Shown here piece by piece: positions 57,353-64,000 of a stretch of DNA of 64,000 bases; position 1 is the first letter of the stretch, and each line of letters begins with the position of its first letter. The stretch is from Oxytricha trifallax (taxonomy: Eukaryota > Ciliophora > Spirotrichea > Sporadotrichida > Oxytrichidae): positions 1 through 64,000 of the forward strand of contig ARYC01002105.1 of the NCBI GenBank assembly GCA_000711775.1, given 5' to 3'. Position numbers and translations under genes: made by a program. Below the pieces are notes generated by a model. The model was given only the letters and a program-made list of their open reading frames with translations, had not been told where the DNA came from and searched no databases.

Positions 57353-59233
57353 TCATGAAGTCTATTGGCCAGTGCAAAGATTTAATGAGAACCCTATGAC
57401 CAACTTATATTCACAATATCTATTGCAATTTTATTCAACTATATTAATATCAATTACTTCGTTTATAAAACTTATAAACATATTGATTGAGTCTAAATTT
57501 CCATCTGAGTTGCTTTTAGATGTTGGGAATTCAAATTTATGTGTCATTTAATTATCAGTTGAGTTTGGAATTTTAGATGTGATGTCCTTATATTAAATTC
57601 ATAGAAGGACTCGTCTTTGCTGAATTATTATAAGAAACGTTACCACTACCTGAACCTTTTAAGTAATACCCGACAGTTATATTTGCTTATCTACCAAGTT
57701 AGCCATACTAATTAGAGCCCCAAGTTAGTAGCTTACCACCATCAGTTAAAAGCAGAGGAGTGTCTCTTTCCTTCAGAAATTTGAGCTATATTGTCATCCA
57801 AGTTACCCACTTTAATTGGAAGGCTTTATCTTAAGAAATCTCCATGTCCGAGTTAGTCAAGCTAACCTCCTCCCCAAGAGCATATTTCTCCTTTATTAGT
57901 AAGTGCTAAAGTGTGACTCTCTCCACAAGAAATATCTATAATATGAATATTCTACAAAGAACTTACTGCTCTAAACTGATCCTCATTCAGTACACTGCTG
58001 TGGCTTAACTGTCCATTTATTCCACGACCCTATGAAAATACCTGGGCTTATTCAGTTATTGCTGATTCTTGATAATACCCTAAAGATATTCTTGTAACTT
58101 AAAATCCTGTTAATTCTTTAAGTATTTTAGGTTATGGTTGCTTTTTAATTTCCATATAACCCAATCTTCCAAACTCTCCACTTCCCCAACTGTATACATT
58201 ACCATTTGAAGTGAGGGCAGCAGAATAGTAAAAACAAGCATGAACTCGTTTCAATTAATTGCTAAAATTCTTATTCTGAATATCATGTTAAAAAGGATCA
58301 GGGTCAAGCTAGTTAGGTACAGTTATTTCTCTAGCAGATTATTAATCTTCATTATTTACATCACCCTAGTTATCCATTCCTAATTAAAACTTATCATTAT
58401 TTCCCCAAACAAAAGCTTACTCTATGATATTTCGCCTTAATTCTATGTAGGCATTTGTATCAGAGCTAAAGTATGACTTTCTCCACAAGATATTTATTAG
58501 ACTTCCATTTTAATTTCCATTGCAATATTAAGGCATTCAATCAAAATATTAATTAATTATAAGCATGAGCTCTTATAATCGCAATTAATTAATTCAAGAA
58601 TTTATGCCTACTAAACTACCCCCTCATTTTCATTTCCTAATCTGCCATTTAATCCTAAAATCCATCCATAAACAGTTTAGATTCATTACTCCATGCAAAC
58701 GAATGACTAGTGCCACAACTCGATCCGTCTATCCTAATTTTCCAGAGCCTTAACAATAGTTAGTTACTTAAATATCTAAATAGTTCTCGAAGATACATTA
58801 TATAGTGAAGGTTTTTAGTAAGAGTGACCAAGTTTAACATTTTGGTCTGATCTCCAAAGAAATACATGATTTTCTGGGAATTTTCTTTTGCAAAAGTTTG
58901 ATCACTGCCACATATAACCTACTGTATATAGTATTTTTCTAACGAAAGCCATTTTTATGGTATGGGATCTAGTATCATTCCTCTTCTAAAATTCATTCTT
59001 AATTTTTAAGAAATACTTATTATTAATTTCTTTATTGAGAACTATAATTCTCTCCATTCTTTTTATCTATGTGATTCTGTGATGAAGAAGGGTATGTTTT
59101 TTAATTGAGCTAATTTTTATGTTATTCTGTCCACCCTGATTAATATGTTATTTTGGAAGAATATTCGGTGAACTAACCTTCCTCGTGCTATTTGATGAGT
59201 AATTCGTGCTTGACTATCTCTTTTAAGTTTCAT
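57353..59233 (-). CDS. RCC1-repeat protein gene
   Basis: From ATG 59233 (MKLKRDSQARITHQIARGR) to TGA 57353. The RCC1 (regulator of chromosome condensation) beta-propeller repeats are clear: ISCGESHTLAL (twice), FVWGNNDKFQLGM, AALTSNGNVYSWGSGEFGRL, GEICSWGGGQLDQLGHGDF, GGKLLTWGSNQYGQLGR. RCC1-type propellers act as guanine-nucleotide exchange or protein-binding modules. Whether this one acts on Ran cannot be told. The C-terminal 80 residues are outside the repeats. Four frame changes lie at homopolymers (near 58671, 58431, 57749, 57597), each mended by one base, so the gene may be intact. A 36-bp segment framed by two aattaattaat copies (near 58545-58600) is in frame and could be a tiny IES. 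Confidence 0.85.
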
Positions 59234-59394
59234 AAAATTTTACTGCTAATTTCTTATAAATAAATATTAAGTTAATTAAATTTGTTGCATATTCTAAGTT
59301 TGGTTATCAATCTATATCTCCATCAAACAAATAATATTTAAGTGAGATTGAATTTTTTTTTAAATAATATTCATATTTCAAACCTTACAATACT

Positions 59395-59804
59395 GTAAGA
59401 ATACATTCGAATTGAGGAAATTAATAAAAATAAAATATATAATAAATCAAAATAATGGCTGTTAAAGTTGGCTAATTTGAACGATTTTGGGCTTATTCGA
59501 TAAGGAATTTAAAATTAACTGGACTGTACTATTGGTGGTACGATTTTATCTCATTCCTGGAGCGAGTAAACTTGACTTTAATAAAATGCCTCATAATTCA
59601 TTAAAAAATGCCCTACAACTAAAGTCGAGTTAACTCGCTTTAGTGATGAGATAAAATCGTACCGCCAATAGTAAAGTCCAGCTAATTTTGAATACTCTAT
59701 CGAAAGAGGCCAAGATCGTTCAAATTATTCAATTTTAACTCCCAAAATTTTGATTTATAATATATTTAATTTTAATTAATTTTCCCAATTCTAATGTATT
59801 CCTA
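59395..59804. mobile_element. Palindromic MITE, family A, copy 4
   Basis: A 410-bp foldback unit from gtaagaatacattcgaattg to its mirror ttctaatgtattcctac. The inner arms (gttggctaatttgaacgatt; ctggactgtactattggtgg) match copy 2. The small TBE begins 3 bases after its end. Confidence 0.8.
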
Positions 59805-59807
59805 CAA

Positions 59808-61030
59808 TCAAAACCCCCAAAACCCCTTAATGAGTTTTATATGTGTTTTGATTGATGAGGGTAATGTTGGGGATTAGGGTTTCTTTTTGATTAGTTTCAT
59901 TTTTGTTGTTAGATTCAATGTAAATTTTTATTTTCATGGTTGAGATCTTTAATATTTTATTTTTGATCATCACTATCTCTACAGAAATACTATGTAGAAA
60001 TGATTTCACAAGGATAATTCTAATGATAGTACACTAATTATTTGCTATGCTTATTTAATTAGAATAGCTAATTTTATGAAAGCACCTTCTTTTAAATCTT
60101 AGAGACTCCATTTTATAAAATGTTTTGGTACTAATTAAGAATAATTTCAGGTTAGTACTGGTACCAATCACGTTTTGAACCATTTTGGAACTTTTCCATT
60201 AAAACCTCATTAGTTTGAAACTAGGTACTAATTAAGTTTTGGTACTATTAAATTGGTACCAATTAAAATATAAACTAATTTAGTACCAGTACTAATTAAA
60301 TTTAAACAAATTTAGTACTAGTTTAATGGAATTTAATAAGTTAAAATGGATATCTATCTCTGAAACTTGTTGCAGTTATTGTGAACTTTCTCCGCGTATC
60401 TTTACCAGGTTGACCTTCTATAAGATGCCCATATTAAATAGGTGTCTAAAATTTCAGTGGCATTAGATAAACAAAATTTTAAGATTAATTTCCATTTCTA
60501 ACAATTTTTAAACTAAAACATGACAAAATTAAATCTACAAAACCACTTTAAATGACTCAATTTTTGCATGTTTTATATTTTAACTCTACTTAATTTTCCA
60601 AACTTTTTTGTATTGAACAAATATATGTTAATAAAGAATACAAGCTAAAAGAAATGAAAATATAAAATCAAATCTGAAAATACTTTATGATAAAAATTTC
60701 TTAAATACTATTACAGAAATGGATAACTTTTGAAATGATGAACTCATCTAATTTCATAAAAACGATTAATGAATAAGAAAACTTATGGAAAAAATGTAAA
60801 GTAAAAAAAAATGTAAGTCCTACATATCTTTTCTTAATAGATATGCTATAATATATGCATAAACATGATAACATACAAGTTGAGTATAAAAAGATTAACC
60901 ATAAAATACTTTCATAATTTCATAACAAGAGTGAAAATGATGCTTCTGATCTAAAAGAAACCCTAATCCCCAACATTATCCTCATCAATCAAAACACATA
61001 TAAAACTCATTAAAGGGTTTTGGGGTTTTG
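59808..61030. mobile_element. Non-autonomous TBE derivative with complete ends (1223 bp)
   Basis: Perfectly bounded: left caaaacccccaaaacccc plus ttaatgagttttatatgtgt; right acacatataaaactcattaa plus agggttttggggttttg. The inverted repeats run about 85 bp (to ggggattagggtttcttttt). Flanking aat (59805-59807 and 61031-61033) is the ANT target duplication. The interior is AT-rich with many ggtactaatt-like units in both orientations (60120-60340) and has no TBE gene. It must rely on transposase made elsewhere. Confidence 0.85.
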
Positions 61031-61219
61031 AATGATATCTACTCGATCTTTGATGATTATTTATTTATAGAAATTTATAATTTCCCTTTTACCGTTTATA
61101 TTTACAATGATAAAGTGAGAATAAAACCATAATAATGTGCTAATAATTTATAAAATATATAGAATACATATGTGATTTATAAATTTATATCTTTAAAATG
61201 TCAAGTACTTCAAAACATA

Positions 61220-61860
61220 AAAGTTCACCATTGCAAATTGGAAAATATTAATACTTGCCAGAAGTCCCTAATTCTTGTCATTAGTAGCATCTAGCTTGGC
61301 TATAAAGAGTATAAAAGAAAGAGATGGATTTAATAAATCTCTTATTAAAAATATGGTTTTAAAGATGGTAGTCATTTTTATTTAACAAATCATGAGACAT
61401 GTAAATAGAAAGTAGTGAGAGTTAGAATTTAAGATAAAAGCTAAAGCAGCTTAGTAGTATTAATTAATCAGTTGATTTTAGTGATTGAAAGTAATTAAAA
61501 AAGCTTCAAATCGATCATGATATGGATAATTACCTTCTCGCTAGCTTGAATTTTGAGAATTCTAAAAATAGTTAAAAGTCTTCTTAGGCAGATCAGGAAC
61601 AAATTCTATCAAAATCGCAAATACAAACGCTGATAACAAAAGGATAAGCTAACTACCTTCCAACCTTATAATAATTAATAAACTTCATTTGCATGTATTT
61701 CCTCCATTCTCTCTCTAATTTTAAATCCCTCAATCGCCAATAGAAGAATAAACTTATAATTCATCTAATGAAAGAAGTAGAAATAAAATTAGAATAAACC
61801 ATTTAATAGCATCATAATGAATATTAGCGAGGAAGATAAATCAACTTTATTAAAAATTGA
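61220..61860 (+). CDS. Unrecognised coding candidate, possible WRKY/GCM-like finger
   Basis: Open ciliate-code frames. In the first, KYGFKDGSHFYL, TNHETCKQKVVRVRI (61355-61435) loosely resembles the second half of a WRKY-type zinc finger (KYGQK...YY.C....C..KK.VER), but one zinc Cys is absent. A second frame of about 100 codons (61560-61860; LITKGQANYLPTLQQLINF) follows. The similarity is weak and both frames could be chance. Confidence 0.25.
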
Positions 61861-61915
61861 GAAGTTCTAGGATTTAATATATTGATAAGCTATTCTAAAC
61901 TATTTAATACACGAT

Positions 61916-62629
61916 ATGTTAGCTTTTTTAGCAAGAATTATATTATTTTATAGCATCAAATTTACAATTTTTTAATAAAAATAGGGTACTTAAAGGCAAA
62001 TATCAATACAACAAATTCATAAAAAATAGACAGCTATAAATATTGAAACTCAGAGTAATGAATCTGAGCTTTTCAAAACAGTATCTATAAATTTATCAAT
62101 GCCAGAAATAAATTACATTGATATCAAGAAATATGAAAGAAAAATAGACTCTCAATGTATATATGATGAAGATTCTCTAAGTATTTATAAGAATTCGGGT
62201 ACTTTATTGAAAGCTTTCCAAAATTCAAGCCAATTCTCAAAAAATCTTAAAGTGCGAACAATTCGATATATATAGTAGAATTTATCTTCTAACACTATAT
62301 TTTCATATGCATTTGACTTCTAAACCAAACGAAGCAAATAAAATCTAATATAATAATATGCCATTGATCCGTTGATTTAGAGAAATATGAATCAGAGCAA
62401 TGTAGAAGAGGCTTTTTTATAAAAGCCCTAATAAAAGTAAAAGATTGTATTGATTTAAAAATTAGAAGAGAATAAGAGGAAGTGTTAACAGTAGCTAATA
62501 GCAATTGTAGTCCTTATAATAGCAGCAGAGCTTGAAAATTTCTACAAATAAAGGTTTTTACTTATATTTTAATCAATAAGATCTAGCTAATAATTTATTT
62601 ATTATTATAAATATCTATTAGTAAAATGA
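61916..62629 (+). CDS. Unrecognised 237-residue ORF
   Basis: An uninterrupted ciliate-code frame from ATG 61916 (MLAFLARIILFYSIKFTIF) to TGA 62627. Middle segments look protein-like (NLSMPEINYIDIKKYERK, DEDSLSIYKNSGTLLKAF). The C-terminal part is Gln/Lys-rich, with a helical end (IAIVVLIIAAELENFYKQRF). Frames of this length occur by chance in AT-rich DNA with one stop codon, so this is only a candidate. Confidence 0.35.
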
Positions 62630-64000
62630 GTTTAATAAGGAAAAAGAGAGTTCTTAAGATATTTATGGATTAAAAGATATAAAGAAAAATCATAATTTAA
62701 ATATTTCATTCAATGACAACGTAATAAAAGGCCATTATAACTGCTCAATTAAAATCTAGTAAAATGTAAAAATTACTGTGAATAGCAAGGAAAAAATATT
62801 GAAATAGTTATAAATAAGGCGTTATTAAAAATTAAGTTCATTAAAAATGATTTAATTTATCTTTTTATTTGTCTTTTGAATTTTAATTAGAAATGGTTAT
62901 TATTAAAATTACAAATTGCTATTTTAGAATAGAAGTTTCAATTTTATACTATCTCATTATAAATCTCTGATTGTTACTCTCCTCTTTTATACCTAAACGA
63001 AGTTTTAAGCTTTAATTACTGGTATACTTATTTAAATTCATTTTTTTAATATTATAAATAAATATTAAATGTATAGGTTAAGAATTGCTTATAACTTATG
63101 GAGTGCGAACATAAATACTGTATTACTTATTAGGAGTCATTATTATTTAAATATTATAATCACTTTATTATATCAAAATAGGTTAAATCTAGTTAATTTT
63201 AGCACTCCTGCAATATGATTATTATTCACATTATTTTAACAATTAACTTGCATTTGATTCGTGTTTTGAGCATTAGCAATATCTTAATTAATTTTACTTT
63301 GTTACTTGTTTTTAATACATTTACTAGTTAATTGCCTTACGAGGATATTCTGTAATGCTAAGAAGAAAAAGTTTCTTCTTTCTATAATTAATCTTCGATT
63401 AAGCCTAAGTTCATTTTCATACTTGGATGTTAACATACTGGTGATCGTATAGTTTGAATCTTATATACATATAGAGATAGTAAATATAACAAAAGTGACT
63501 ATAGAATTTTAGAAACATTTTTGTGTTAAAATTGTAGTCTTTACTGGTTCCAATAATTTTTGAGAGCATCCCTCTGCTATTATTATTATTATTGAAATTT
63601 ATTTGTTCCTTACCCAATATAAGTACTTTCTCATCTCTTGATTAAATTATATTTGTCCTGTAATTACAGTTCGCATATTGAGATTATAGTTGATAAAGTT
63701 TCGAAGACTATTTCCTATGATTTTTAACTTATTAGTTAATTTACTGTGGGGTTTAATGGTTGTAAAATTTTAAGAAAAATTTGATAAGATATTTATTTAA
63801 TAAATGCCTTAAAATATGGTTACAAAAGTATATTCTTGTAGTTCATGCTAACTTTTACTGAAAAATTCTAATCGTTTTCGTAATTGCTTTAATTTTTAAT
63901 TTTGGTGATCATTATTAGTTTCGCTGCCTTACAATGAATTATAATTTTATGGCAATATTTGATTATTCAAGTTATTTCTGTGTCAAATATAATGGCTGGA
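62630..64000. other. AT-rich stretch to the window end
   Basis: No recognised gene, RNA or repeat. A (TTA)n run lies near 63577-63593. Confidence 0.4.

Noticed and set aside
1-64000. Reading the window with the standard genetic code
   Set aside because: Zinc-finger, kinase, RCC1, B9D2 and Rep sequences all contain in-frame TAA/TAG where Gln fits and end at TGA, so most standard-code ORFs here are shadows.
1-64000. rRNA, tRNA or CRISPR arrays
   Set aside because: I looked for conserved rRNA stretches, tRNA cloverleaf ends and regularly spaced repeats and saw none.

Overview
The window reads as germline (micronuclear) DNA of a spirotrich ciliate, most likely an oxytrichid hypotrich. Three things seen in the sequence support this. 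Recognisable proteins are continuous only if TAA and TAG mean glutamine and TGA is the stop. Several transposon ends carry the C4A4/G4T4 telomere-like repeat of Oxytricha TBE (telomere-bearing) elements. A gene for the ciliary protein B9D2 is cut by a 362-bp insert flanked by a 6-bp repeat, and removing the insert restores the reading frame, as expected for an internal eliminated sequence (IES). The DNA is very AT-rich, with GC-richer islands that are mostly coding. With TGA as the only stop, long open frames also arise by chance, so I weight protein motifs over ORF length.

Layout. 1-1357: the zinc-finger/kinase end of a TBE element. 4.4-8.25 kb: a TIR element (here 'element X') with several unrecognised proteins; 11.4-13.1 kb holds a second, decayed copy. 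13.3-13.7 kb: an LRR fragment. 13.8-15.46 kb: a TBE remnant with a transposase piece. 21.6-22.6 kb: an almost pure 417-bp inverted repeat. 23.2-23.7 and 26.7-27.2 kb: two small TIR elements with GC-rich contents. 28.14-30.09 kb: a 1.95-kb element with 268-bp TIRs and one intact GC-rich gene for a Rep-like superfamily 3 helicase, the most striking item here. 30.36-33.44 kb: a TBE-like element (transposase, 22-kDa-type ORF on the opposite strand, zinc finger plus kinase). 33.4-39 kb: AT-rich with no clear genes.

From 39 kb host genes appear between transposons. 39-41.4 kb: two unrecognised coding regions. 43.26-46.38 kb: TBE remnants lying against the B9D2 gene (46.38-47.12 kb). 47.9-51.6 kb: another TBE-like element. 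51.8-55.6 kb: an LRR-protein gene. 56.8-57.2 kb: a coiled-coil ORF. 57.35-59.23 kb: an RCC1-repeat gene. 59.4-61.03 kb: a palindromic MITE followed by a 1.2-kb non-autonomous TBE derivative with complete ends. 61.2-62.6 kb: further candidate coding DNA.

TBE-type transposons, MITEs and IESs in hypotrich germlines are removed when the macronucleus forms, so most of this window is probably eliminated DNA and the host genes are assembled from the retained pieces. Frame changes in the recognisable host genes fall at short homopolymers and are each explained by one base, so these genes may be intact and the sequence imperfect.
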